From NCBI GenBank assembly GCA_903909435.1, contig CAIVVT010000301.1:62001-126000 (forward strand): a stretch of 64,000 nt of DNA, written 5' to 3'. The stretch is from an uncultured Acidobacteriia bacterium. GTDB lineage: Bacteria > Acidobacteriota > Terriglobia > Bryobacterales > Bryobacteraceae. Made by a program: the position numbers and the translations under genes. Positions 17,437 to 25,621 of this stretch are shown here, one piece after another (within the stretch, counting starts at the first letter, position 1; each line of letters starts with the position of its first letter). A model generated the notes under the pieces. The model had not been told where the DNA came from, did no database searches, and worked only from the letters and a program-made list of their open reading frames with translations.

Positions 17437-18117
17437 CTAGGAGAGCACGGGCGCCAGTAGAGCGTCCGCGATTACGCTCCAGGCTTCAAACGGCCGGTAG
17501 GCTATCTTCTCCTGGTCGAACCGACGTGCCAGCCAGCCCCGGGCGAAGCGCAGTTCGGAGGGGACAGCGAGCGCAGCGTTGTAGTCGGGCGATCCGTTGC
17601 CCGCAAACGCGACACGCTGGTAGCGGCCCTGCAGATCCTCGATCAGCCGGCGTTTATCGACCCCGAAATCCGCGCGGAAATAGGGCGAGTTCGTGGGGGC
17701 CTCCATGAGCAATCCCTGGCCCTCGACAAAGCGGCCCGGACAGGCGTGCACCGGGACCGAGAAGCCCGCTTGCGCCAATTCGAGACCCTCCAGCACTAGA
17801 TCGATGTACCACTGGCAACCATTGGAGACGATGACGGCATCCCAACCCGCCGCCTCCAACGCTTGCAGGGCCTGCGGCGTCCTGGGATCCGGCTCCATGC
17901 GGGCGATCAGTTCGCGCATCTCGGCTTCACTGCAACGTATGTGCGAGAAGATGCCGGAAATCGCCTCGAAGTGCGAGAGGCGGCCCTCCGCGTAACCTGT
18001 CCAATACTCGGCCATTCCCTCGACCAGGCCGCCGCGCGTTGCCAGGTCGTAGAACTCAGCCCGGGTGAAGGTGCCATCGAAATCGCTGATCAGACAGTAC
18101 GGTGCGGGGATTGCCAT
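17437..18117 (-). CDS. HAD-superfamily phosphatase, phosphoserine-phosphatase/MtnX-like
   Basis: A small cytoplasmic HAD phosphatase of 226 residues. Motif I is ISDFDGTFTR (nucleophile and acid/base aspartates), motif II is VIVSNG, the motif III lysine is in VDKRRLIED, and motif IV is AFAGNGSPDYNAA. The helical cap and overall arrangement fit the PSP/MtnX group, which act on phosphoserine or on methionine-salvage sugar phosphates; the substrate is not resolved. The ATG at 18117 starts directly before motif I, with GGAAGGAG immediately abutting the start codon (no spacer), which is unusual. An in-frame GTG at 18147 is the alternative. The frame stays open to 18459, but that part overlaps the divergent neighbour. 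Confidence 0.8.
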   Translation of the reverse strand: MAIPAPYCLISDFDGTFTRAEFYDLATRGGLVEGMAEYWTGYAEGRLSHFEAISGIFSHIRCSEAEMRELIARMEPDPRTPQALQALEAAGWDAVIVSNGCQWYIDLVLEGLELAQAGFSVPVHACPGRFVEGQGLLMEAPTNSPYFRADFGVDKRRLIEDLQGRYQRVAFAGNGSPDYNAALAVPSELRFARGWLARRFDQEKIAYRPFEAWSVIADALLAPVLS

Positions 18118-18237
18118 CTCCTTCCAGTATCGCGAGCTTCGATGCACGCCAAATGAACGGGGCACCCCGTGGCGAAATGGCGTGCGATTTTTGTTCAATA
18201 GAATCGTAGCGGCCTCTGCCGCGGGAGAGGAGAGACT

Positions 18238-18657
18238 ATGATCGACAACCACCCAAGCGATAGCCCGGAGCGGCAGGCGCTGCGGGCGAAGCACGGCGTG
18301 CGCGCCATTCGGAGCGAGGAAGAGGGCTGCGACGTCAGGCAGTTGCCCACCGGCATTTACGGCTTCACCAGCGCCCCGGCCGCGCTGGAGTTGCCGCTGT
18401 TCGTTAAGCCCATCGTGCGCTGCACGGAAGTCCACAAGACCGGGGACGGGGAGACGCACCTAATCGGCTACCTCGATCCGGCCGAGGCGGCGAGCATCGA
18501 GAGCGGAGCAGGGGCCGTTCGCGCGAATCTATACCCGGAGCCGCGAGAGAAGGCCACGGCGCTGGTGGCGCTGCCCCTGTCGCGCCTCGACCAGCGGCAT
18601 CCACCGTCGCGTGACAACGGCAACTGGATGGCGGTCGAGGTCGCACCGAAGGCGTAG
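18238..18657 (+). CDS. conserved-looking hypothetical protein
   Basis: A 139-residue soluble protein with no signal peptide or membrane segment. I recognise no domain. It is rich in Glu, Arg and Pro, with one conserved-looking hydrophobic core (YGFTSAPAALELPLFVKPIV) and two Cys. The ATG at 18238 is well supported by GGAGAGGAGAG about six bases upstream. It is divergent from the HAD phosphatase gene with a 120-base shared region, and precedes the GH5-like gene by 92 bases. Confidence 0.7.
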   Translation: MIDNHPSDSPERQALRAKHGVRAIRSEEEGCDVRQLPTGIYGFTSAPAALELPLFVKPIVRCTEVHKTGDGETHLIGYLDPAEAASIESGAGAVRANLYPEPREKATALVALPLSRLDQRHPPSRDNGNWMAVEVAPKA

Positions 18658-18749
18658 GCGCCGGATCCGCCGGAAGGCGGCTTTGCCGAATGGCAGCCTG
18701 CCCTTCCCACATTCACGGGAAAATGGAGAGAATAGGACCCAGCAGTCCC

Positions 18750-19862
18750 ATGAAAAACCATTCCCTGATCCTGATTGGCGTTCTCGCCTGCGGCTTGAGC
18801 GCAACTGCCCTGAGCGCGGAGCCGCCTGCCCGCTGGACCGCCGAACGCGCCAACGCCTGGTACGCCAAGCAACCCTGGCTGGTCGGCGCCAATTACATTC
18901 CGGCCACCGCCATAAACCAGTTGGAGATGTGGCAGGCCGACACGTTCGATCCCAAGCGGATCGATCTGGAACTCGGCTGGGCGGAGAGCATCGGCATGAA
19001 CACGATGCGTGTGTTCCTGCACGACTTGCTGTGGCAGCAGGACGAAGCCGGCTTCCGCAAGCGCGTCGACACGTTCCTCGGCATCGCCGCCAAACATCAC
19101 ATCCGTCCGCTGTTCGTGCTGTTCGATTCCTGCTGGGACCCGAACCCGAAACTCGGGCGTCAGCACGCGCCTACGCCCGGCATCCACAACTCCGGTTGGG
19201 TCCAAAGCCCGGGCGTGAAAGCAATGCGCGACCCGGCCCAATACCCGCGCCTGGAGACCTACGTGAAGGGCATCGTGGCGGCATTCGGCAAAGACGAACG
19301 CGTGCTGGGTTGGGATCTGTGGAACGAGCCGAACAACGGCGGCGGGGGCAACTATCCGGATGACGTGGGCAAGCTGGATGCGACTGTTTTGCTGTTGCCC
19401 AAGCTGTACGCCTGGGCCCGCGCCTCGCATCCCACCCAGCCGCTGACCAGCGGTGTGTGGGACGGTGACTGGTCGTCGCCGGAGAAGTTCGGCCCGGTAC
19501 AGAAGATCCAGATCGAGCAATCCGACGTGATCTCGTTCCACAACTACGACGGCCCGGCCAGCTTCGAGCAGCACATCAAATGGCTGCTGCCCTACAAGCG
19601 GCCGATCCTGTGCACCGAATATATGGCGCGGGGCAACAAGAGCACGTTCCAGGGCTCGATGCCAATCGCGAAGAAGTACAAGGTGGCCGCCATTAACTGG
19701 GGCCTGGTGGCGGGCAAGACGCAAACTTATCTGCCATGGGACTCCTGGAAGAAGCCTTACACCGACCGTGAGCCGGCGATCTGGTTCCACGAGGTCTTCA
19801 AGACGGATGGAACGCCCTACCGCAAGGAAGAGACCGAGTTTATCCGATCGCTGACGCGGTAA
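18750..19862 (+). CDS. secreted GH5-like glycoside hydrolase
   Basis: A 370-residue (beta/alpha)8-barrel glycosidase with a cleavable Sec signal (LILIGVLACGLSATALSA). The acid/base glutamate is in VLGWDLWNEPNN (about residue 205) and the nucleophile glutamate in PILCTEYMA (about residue 288), the spacing of clan GH-A; WLVGANYIPATAINQLEMW and the MNTMRVFLHD strand fit too. It resembles proteins named cellulase or 1,4-beta-xylanase of GH5-like type, but the substrate is not fixed by the sequence. ATG 18750 is chosen for the signal peptide; ATG 18723 would add nine residues. A bidirectional terminator follows. Confidence 0.85.
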   Translation: MKNHSLILIGVLACGLSATALSAEPPARWTAERANAWYAKQPWLVGANYIPATAINQLEMWQADTFDPKRIDLELGWAESIGMNTMRVFLHDLLWQQDEAGFRKRVDTFLGIAAKHHIRPLFVLFDSCWDPNPKLGRQHAPTPGIHNSGWVQSPGVKAMRDPAQYPRLETYVKGIVAAFGKDERVLGWDLWNEPNNGGGGNYPDDVGKLDATVLLLPKLYAWARASHPTQPLTSGVWDGDWSSPEKFGPVQKIQIEQSDVISFHNYDGPASFEQHIKWLLPYKRPILCTEYMARGNKSTFQGSMPIAKKYKVAAINWGLVAGKTQTYLPWDSWKKPYTDREPAIWFHEVFKTDGTPYRKEETEFIRSLTR

Positions 19863-19906
19863 CACCGGGCAGGATCGGGCTGGTTTCAGTCCCGGCCCGG
19901 GATGCC

Positions 19907-19944
19907 AAAAGCCCAAACCGCCAATTTTAGCGGCTTGTGCTTTT
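19907..19944. terminator. bidirectional terminator between convergent genes
   Basis: AAAAGC (19907-19912) pairs with GCTTTT (19939-19944) and CCGC (19918-19921) with GCGG (19930-19933) around an eight-base loop, with two mismatches. T-runs occur on both strands, which serves the GH5-like gene and the ferredoxin gene. Confidence 0.7.
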
Positions 19945-20198
19945 TACTGCACTCGCCCGGAGGTCTCGAATAGCCCCAGACGCAGCAGTTCGGACTTGAG
20001 ACGGCGCAGGCTGACCCAGCCCATCACCCGGCCGTTTTCGACCATCGCCGGCGCCAGTCCACAGTGGTTCAGGCACTTGGATGAGCTGATGCGTACGTCA
20101 TGCCCCGGGCACTTCTGCCCGTAGCGGCGCTGCAGCAATCCCAGTAAGCGGTGGGAGCCCGCGTGGCGGCAGGATTCCCCGCTGCACACGACGAACAC
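19944..20198 (-). CDS. thioredoxin-like 2Fe-2S ferredoxin
   Basis: A small ferredoxin of the thioredoxin fold (about 84-100 residues). Cysteines occur in VFVVCSGESC, QKCPGHD and SKCLNHCGLAP, the last CX3C being the family hallmark. It lies directly after the AhbD-like gene and could be its electron donor. The start is odd. No ATG, GTG or TTG lies between the upstream stop (20264-20266) and the conserved first strand RNVFVVC. The GTG at 20198 is used here but trims the first strand; a CTG at 20246, preceded by GGGAAAG with five-base spacing, or ATT at 20222 would give a fuller domain. The frame also stays open back into the upstream gene to 20762. Confidence 0.75.
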   Translation of the reverse strand: MFVVCSGESCRHAGSHRLLGLLQRRYGQKCPGHDVRISSSKCLNHCGLAPAMVENGRVMGWVSLRRLKSELLRLGLFETSGRVQ

Positions 20199-20263
20199 AT
20201 TGCGCGGAACGGCGCCGCTAATGACAGGCGGTCTGAAGAGCGGCAGCGCCGCTTTCCCAGGGC

Positions 20264-21445
20264 CTAGTTGTGTATTTGCTGGCACTCGTCGCCCCCAGTG
20301 CGCATCGAACGCGGTTCGTACACGCAGAAAGGCTCCTCGCCCTTCCAATTGCCCGTCACGCCGTAGGAACGGGCCCGGCAGCCAAGACACACCAGTTTGA
20401 ACTCGCAACAGCCGCATTTGCCTTCGAGGACGCCGGGGTCGCGCAGTTCGGCAAACAACTCCGAGGATTCCCATACTTCCTGGAAGCCCTGGCGGCGCAG
20501 ATCGCCAGCTTCCAAGGGGAGATAGCCGCAAGGCTGGACGACGCCTTTGTGCGAAATGAAGCAGACGCCGGAGCCGGCCAGGCAGCCGCGAGTCATCTGA
20601 TTCATGTCGGTTGGATGGCCACCGGGATGCCCGCCCGAATGAGATGCACCCGGGTGGCCTCCCACCTTGAGTGGGCGGGGCATGAGATCGGGAACCAACT
20701 CGCCCGCGCGGCGGGACTCGGCCCGGCGCTGGCGCGCGATGCGGTAATACTGGGGCGCACAAGTGGCCTTCAATTCCATACCGCTGTCCAGGCTGCGGTC
20801 GTAATACCAGTTCAGGATGCGCTCGGCGTCCTCGGCGCTGACCGACTGGTCCTCGGCGATGGTCAATCCGCAGCCCACGGGAACCAGCAGGAACAGGTGG
20901 AAGGCGTCCACCTTCAGACTCTTGGCCAGTTCGACCATCTCCGGGAGCTGATGCACGTTGTGGCGCGTGACGGTCGTATTAATCTGAGTAGAAATGCCCA
21001 CAGCCTGCAGGCAGCGGATGCCGCGCAGGGCCGAATCGAACGCGCCGTCGTGACCGCGGAAGCTGTCGTGAGTGGAACGGTCGGTACCGTCCAGGCTGAT
21101 GGCGACCCGGACGATGCCGGATTCCTTGATCCGGTCGGCCATCGCTTCATCCACCAGCGTTCCGTTGGTGGCGAGCGCAACGCGAATGCCATGCTGGTGA
21201 GCTCGCGCGGCGATCTGGAAAACGTCGCGGCGCCACAGCGGCTCGCCGCCGCTCAGCACCAGGATGAAGGGGGCGTACTGCGCCAGATCGTCCACAATAC
21301 GCAGGCACTCGGAGGTTGAAAGATCGTCCGGGCTCATCAATTCCGTCGCGCTGGCACGGCAGTGAATGCAGCTCAGATTACAGCCTGTCGTCAATTCCCA
21401 GAACACCAGCCGAAGGTTGGCTTGCACATTCGACGGAGAGGACAT
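20264..21445 (-). CDS. ahbD: radical SAM/SPASM protein, probable heme b synthase AhbD
   Basis: The 393-residue protein opens with VFWELTTGCNLSCIHCRASA, whose CX3CX2C binds the S-adenosylmethionine Fe-S cluster (Cys22, 26, 29). A SPASM-type C-terminus has many cysteines (RGCLAGSGVCFISH, VVQPCGYLPL, GKCGCCEFKLVCLGCRARSYG). This pattern is that of the AhbC/AhbD/NirJ group; the CFISHKGVVQPCGYLP block fits AhbD, which decarboxylates Fe-coproporphyrin III to heme b in the siroheme-dependent pathway. A Gly/His-rich stretch interrupts the middle (about residues 258-280). The next gene encodes a ferredoxin, a plausible reductant. AhbC or a peptide-modifying SPASM enzyme is the alternative. Confidence 0.75.
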   Translation of the reverse strand: MSSPSNVQANLRLVFWELTTGCNLSCIHCRASATELMSPDDLSTSECLRIVDDLAQYAPFILVLSGGEPLWRRDVFQIAARAHQHGIRVALATNGTLVDEAMADRIKESGIVRVAISLDGTDRSTHDSFRGHDGAFDSALRGIRCLQAVGISTQINTTVTRHNVHQLPEMVELAKSLKVDAFHLFLLVPVGCGLTIAEDQSVSAEDAERILNWYYDRSLDSGMELKATCAPQYYRIARQRRAESRRAGELVPDLMPRPLKVGGHPGASHSGGHPGGHPTDMNQMTRGCLAGSGVCFISHKGVVQPCGYLPLEAGDLRRQGFQEVWESSELFAELRDPGVLEGKCGCCEFKLVCLGCRARSYGVTGNWKGEEPFCVYEPRSMRTGGDECQQIHN

Positions 21446-21637
21446 GCGATCCAGAGGGCAATTTCAGTGCCAAAGAAAAACCGTACTCGGTTGAAGGACA
21501 TACAGGAAGTCTTCATCCGGTTTGAGCGAAATGACCCAAGTCGTGAAGGGGGTAGCGCAGTCGAGATCGCCGAAGTAGGGGGGATATGCCCCACCCACGA
21601 TGAACTTCGGTAGGGTTCCCAGCGACTCCGGGCTGGG

Positions 21638-22621
21638 CTAGACGGTGAGCGCCTCGGTGTACTCCCGGATCGGGCGAAATAGCTCAGTTGTGAAATAGCG
21701 CTCCATGCGATCCGGGAAAACCGTCACCACCTTAACGCCCGGCTTGGCGCCGGCGGTCGAGCCTTCGGCTTGCAGGTCCCGCAGGATCTCGACGGAGGCG
21801 CAGTAGTTCAATCCGGAACTGGGTCCGACCGGGAAGCCCAGCCCGATGAGGGCGCGCGTGGCTTCGAGAGCCTTCTTTCCTGGAACTTCGACCGTTCGCA
21901 ACCCCGGGAACGCGTCTGCTTTGAAGATCGTCGAGACGCACTCCACCACACCCGGAATGCGGGAGCTGAAACTACAGCACTCGGCGTCCGCTGCGCCAGT
22001 CAGTTCTACCGGGCGCGCCAGCACGGGCCGCACGTCGCATCCCGCGCGGTGCAGCCCGTTGTAGAGCCCCACCAGCGTTCCGCCCGTCCCGACGCCGCTG
22101 ATCACCCAATCGACCACGCCGCCGGGAATCTGGTCCAGAATCTCACGAGCCGTGTAGCGCTCGTGCGCCTCGGCGTTGTCCGGGTTACTGAACTGCCGGG
22201 GCAGAAACGCACCTGTCTCACGTGCCAGCCGCTCGGTGGCCTTGAGCGCGCCGAGGATCCCCTCGGCCTTGGGAGTGAACACCAGTTCGCCGCCGTAGCC
22301 GCGAATCATCAGGCCGCGCTCGGCGCTGACGCCCTCGGGCAGCACGGCAATGAAACGCAATCCGAGTTGGGCGCAGGCGAGCGCCATGGCAATGCTGGTG
22401 GAACCGCTGGAAGCCTCGATCACTGTGTCGCCGCGTTTGATCACGCCCTCGCGCCAGGCCTTGGTGAGGATGTAGCGGGCGATGCGGTCCTTGGTCGAGC
22501 CGCTGGGGTTCAGGAATTCGAGCTTGCACCAGACCGGCGGAAGCGCGGGGTCGAGTTGCACCGGCACCAGCGGAGTCGGGGCGAGACGGTGGAGATAGAT
22601 GTGTCCTTCGGGCAGGTGCAT
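21638..22621 (-). CDS. cysteine-synthase-family PLP enzyme
   Basis: A fold-type II PLP enzyme of 327 residues. The PLP lysine is in NPSGSTKDRIARYIL (about residue 44), the asparagine/serine loop is EASSGSTSIAMA, the phosphate loop is SGVGTGGTLVGLYN, and GPSSGLNYCASVEIL follows. CysK proteins usually have TSGNTG in place of SSGSTS, so it is a paralogous group rather than housekeeping CysK; O-acetylserine or another activated serine is a likely substrate. It stands alone, convergent to nothing, with 192 bases to the AhbD-like gene and 62 bases after the secreted protein gene on the same strand. Confidence 0.85.
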   Translation of the reverse strand: MHLPEGHIYLHRLAPTPLVPVQLDPALPPVWCKLEFLNPSGSTKDRIARYILTKAWREGVIKRGDTVIEASSGSTSIAMALACAQLGLRFIAVLPEGVSAERGLMIRGYGGELVFTPKAEGILGALKATERLARETGAFLPRQFSNPDNAEAHERYTAREILDQIPGGVVDWVISGVGTGGTLVGLYNGLHRAGCDVRPVLARPVELTGAADAECCSFSSRIPGVVECVSTIFKADAFPGLRTVEVPGKKALEATRALIGLGFPVGPSSGLNYCASVEILRDLQAEGSTAGAKPGVKVVTVFPDRMERYFTTELFRPIREYTEALTV

Positions 22622-22683
22622 GGCGTCCTCTGACTCCAGCTTATCGAGTGCAGGGGTTGGAGGCGCACAGCCGGCGGAAAGGG

Positions 22684-23343
22684 CTAGCGGGTACCGGTCA
22701 GCTTGTTCTTCGTGCCGTCGGGCGAGGTGGAAGTGCCTTCGATCTTCTCGTCGGACACTTTAGCCTCAAGCGCGTAGGTCCCCTGGTCCGTCGGGACGTT
22801 GCAGGTGAAGCCGCGCCCGTCCACCTTGATGTCGGCTAGCGGCACGGTCATCCCATATTCCTCGATGACGATTTGGCCGCTCCACTTGCTGTCTTCCTGC
22901 TTCAGGGTCAGGAGCAGCTTGATGGGGCTGCCGTCGGGACCCGCCGTCGTCACCTTCCAGTCGCCGGCAACCGGGGACGCCGTCGCGGCCGCTTTCTCCA
23001 CGATTCGCGTGGCCTCGATGGGGCCGGAATCACCACCGTCGGTCGTGTAATTGCCTTTCAGCTTGTCACCGTTAAGAGTCATCTTGACCGTGACGGGCGT
23101 GCCCCCGTAGTCGAGCTTGTAAGTGAGGACGTTGTCCTTGAACTCAATGCTCTCCAGTTGGATGGTGCCTTCGGGTCCGCCCATCGTGCCCGAGAGTTTA
23201 CCGCCATCCAGTTTCAGGCTGAGTTCAGCCTTGATCTCAGTGCCGCTGGGATCCTGGGCCACGGCATTCCATTTGCCGGCCACGTCGGCGGCGAAAGCGG
23301 ACAGCGAAACGGTGCAAGCGAGCAGAAGAGCGGCTTTGCGCAT
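22684..23343 (-). CDS. secreted protein with two tandem beta-sandwich/barrel repeats
   Basis: A 219-residue exported protein (signal KAALLLACTVSLSAFAA). After the signal come two similar halves: GKWNAVAQDPSGTEIKAELS at about residue 22 and GDWKVTTAGPDGSPIKLLLT at about residue 126, both continuing into a K/SG segment (DGGKLSGTM; EDSKWSGQI). The pattern of alternating hydrophobic strands with G-W/K-N-turns suggests lipocalin-like or similar beta folds. Such repeats are frequent in Acidobacteria and Planctomycetes. The function is unknown; it is probably periplasmic. Confidence 0.7.
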   Translation of the reverse strand: MRKAALLLACTVSLSAFAADVAGKWNAVAQDPSGTEIKAELSLKLDGGKLSGTMGGPEGTIQLESIEFKDNVLTYKLDYGGTPVTVKMTLNGDKLKGNYTTDGGDSGPIEATRIVEKAAATASPVAGDWKVTTAGPDGSPIKLLLTLKQEDSKWSGQIVIEEYGMTVPLADIKVDGRGFTCNVPTDQGTYALEAKVSDEKIEGTSTSPDGTKNKLTGTR

Positions 23344-23434
23344 GGGAACCTCTCCAGTATTGTAGCCGCGAAGTGGAGCGCGCCTACGCAGGATTTACAC
23401 TGTCTTTAGTCTCAGTAGAAAGTGTGAGCTCCGA

Positions 23435-25399
23435 ATGACGATTACCCGCCGGACGATCCTCTCCGTACCTGCTGTGCTGGGCCTGCCTACGCCGATCGCA
23501 TTGCAGGCAGCCGCCGGCAGTCAGGAGGTGCCCGAGCGGCCCGGCCGCAACCTGCTCGCAAGTACCTGGAGCGAAAGGCGTCTGGCGGAGGTTCTGCTGC
23601 CGGCAAGCCAATGGAAGCCTTTCCCGGCCTATTCGGAGCGGACGGCTTGGGAAGCCATTCCGAAGGATGAGCGGGAAGCCAAAATCAAGTCCGCGGAGAG
23701 CTTGCTAGGCAAACCGTGGGAAGCGCTGCCCGCCACCCTGCTTCTGGAGTACAAGCGCACTGGAAACCGGACCCGGTATGAGGCGGCTTGCTTCGGTCGA
23801 CGGAAGCGGTTGCGGGACCTGGCGCTGGCCGAGTGCCTGGAGGGCAAAGGCAGATTTCTGGACGAAGTTATGAACGGCCTGTGGTTGCTGTGTGAAGAGA
23901 CGTGGTGGGGCGTCCCCGCGCACCTGGGACTGCAGAAGGCGGGCACAGGGTTGCCGGATATCGATGAGCCCGTCGTGGATCTCTTCGCGGCCGAGACGGC
24001 GAGTTTGCTGGCCTGGGTGGGATGGCTGCTCGGGGGTGACCTGCGGAAGCTGTCAGCGCTTGTCCCAACTCGTGTCGCGGTCGAAATCGAGCGGCGTATT
24101 TTGGCGCCCTGCAGGGAGCGCAGCGATTTCTGGTGGATGGGGCTCGACAGGGATAAGCCCCGCGACGTGAACAACTGGAATCCCTGGATCAACTCAAACT
24201 GGTTGACCTGCGTACTGTTGCTGGAAAAGCCGGAACGGCGGGCGGCGGGCGTGCAGAAGATCCTGCGCAGCCTCGATCAGTTCCTGGATTCCTATCACCC
24301 TGACGGCGGTTGCGACGAAGGACCCGGCTACTGGAACCGCGCGGGCGCGTCGCTGTTCGATTGCCTCGATCTGCTGCATAGCGCTAGCGGAGGGAAGATC
24401 GACGTTTTTGCCGACCCGCTGGTGCGTGAGATCGGCCGCTACATCTACCGGGTGCATGTGGCGGGCACCTATTACATCAACTTCGCCGACGCGCCCGCTA
24501 AGGTGGATCTTGCGGCTTCCACCACGTACGCTTACGGCCAGCGGATCGGCGACGCGAAACTGAGCGCGCAGGGGGCGTTCGCTCTGGCACTGCGAGACAG
24601 GAACGACGACGAGGAGAGCATGGGCCGCGACTTGCGCACGCTCTTCCTAAATGCCGAAATGCGCCGGGGCGAGAGCAAGCCTCCGCTGGTGGGCGAGGCC
24701 TGGCTGCCCGGCATCGAAGTGCTCTCGGCCCGACGCCGCGAGGGCTCGACGGCCGGCCTGTATCTGGCGGCGCAGGGCGGGCACAACGCGGAGAGTCACA
24801 ACCACAACGACGTGGGTAATTTCATCGTCTATGCCGATGGACAACCCGCCCTCATCGACCTGGGGCCGGAGTCTTACACGGCGAGGACTTTCAGCGCCCA
24901 GCGCTACGAGATCTGGACGATGCGCTCGGCTTATCACAACTGCCCTTTGATCAACGGAATCGAGCAGAGCGCCGGACGCCGGTTTGCAGCGCGGCAAGTC
25001 GTTTATAAGCTCGCTCCGCATGGTCCGGAACTGAGCATGGATATCGCTGCGGCTTACCCGAAGGAAGCCGGCGTGGACCGCTGGCTGCGCACGTGGATAT
25101 TCGACCGCGAGAAGAACGCGATCTCGCTCGAAGACGAGTGGTCACTGCAATCGGGGGGCAAGTTGGAGCTGACATTGATGGCAGCCACGGAGCCACATGC
25201 CGCCGATGCGGCGGTCACTTTGAAAGGGCGCGTGCGAATTGAATTCGACAGAGCGTGGAGCCCCGCTATCGAAGGCATCGATATTGGTGATGAGCGCCTG
25301 CAGCACGCCTGGGGTGAACGCGTCTGGCGAATCCGCCTGACGGAGAACAACGCGCCCTCCAGTGGCAAGTCCCTGCTGCGGATTACACAGCTGGATTGA
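23435..25399 (+). CDS. heparinase II/III-family protein, exported
   Basis: A 654-residue protein with a Tat-like signal (ITRRTILSVPAVLG) and the two-part layout of heparinase II/III-type polysaccharide lyases. An (alpha/alpha) toroid covers about residues 60-400, with the diagnostic NWNPWINSNWLTC and YHPDGGCDEGPGYWNRAG. A beta-sandwich follows, with GGHNAESHNHNDVGNFIVYADG containing the metal/substrate histidines (here cited by its ends GGHNAES and HNDVGNF). These enzymes cleave uronic-acid polysaccharides or act on alginate-type chains; the substrate is not known. ATG 23435 has no strong ribosome site. The gene is divergent from the beta-repeat protein gene. Confidence 0.82.
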   Translation: MTITRRTILSVPAVLGLPTPIALQAAAGSQEVPERPGRNLLASTWSERRLAEVLLPASQWKPFPAYSERTAWEAIPKDEREAKIKSAESLLGKPWEALPATLLLEYKRTGNRTRYEAACFGRRKRLRDLALAECLEGKGRFLDEVMNGLWLLCEETWWGVPAHLGLQKAGTGLPDIDEPVVDLFAAETASLLAWVGWLLGGDLRKLSALVPTRVAVEIERRILAPCRERSDFWWMGLDRDKPRDVNNWNPWINSNWLTCVLLLEKPERRAAGVQKILRSLDQFLDSYHPDGGCDEGPGYWNRAGASLFDCLDLLHSASGGKIDVFADPLVREIGRYIYRVHVAGTYYINFADAPAKVDLAASTTYAYGQRIGDAKLSAQGAFALALRDRNDDEESMGRDLRTLFLNAEMRRGESKPPLVGEAWLPGIEVLSARRREGSTAGLYLAAQGGHNAESHNHNDVGNFIVYADGQPALIDLGPESYTARTFSAQRYEIWTMRSAYHNCPLINGIEQSAGRRFAARQVVYKLAPHGPELSMDIAAAYPKEAGVDRWLRTWIFDREKNAISLEDEWSLQSGGKLELTLMAATEPHAADAAVTLKGRVRIEFDRAWSPAIEGIDIGDERLQHAWGERVWRIRLTENNAPSSGKSLLRITQLD

Positions 25400-25621
25400 G
25401 GCGAGCGCTCCCAAACGGGGGCAGCAATTCAAGCCGCCAGACAAAGGCACGCCCTACATTCGTCACGGCGCCGGATACCGCCGCCCAACGCGATTGCCCT
25501 TGTTCGAGCCAGGAATTCGACGGAAATCCCGATCCAGATACTGTGCCAATGCGGCGAGCATTACCTTCAATTCCGCCGAAAAGTAGCTTGCCCGATACAA
25601 TACCTAATGGTATTCTTTCCC

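Noticed and set aside
18468-19916. 482-codon minus-strand frame opposite the GH5-like gene
   Set aside because: Shadow frame; the plus-strand frame has signal peptide and catalytic motifs.
20247-20762. Upstream extension of the ferredoxin frame through the AhbD-like gene
   Set aside because: The translation of this part is Arg/Pro/Gly-rich nonsense relative to the clear SPASM sequence in the other frame; only the part after 20246 is ferredoxin-like. A frameshift fusion is kept only as a possibility.
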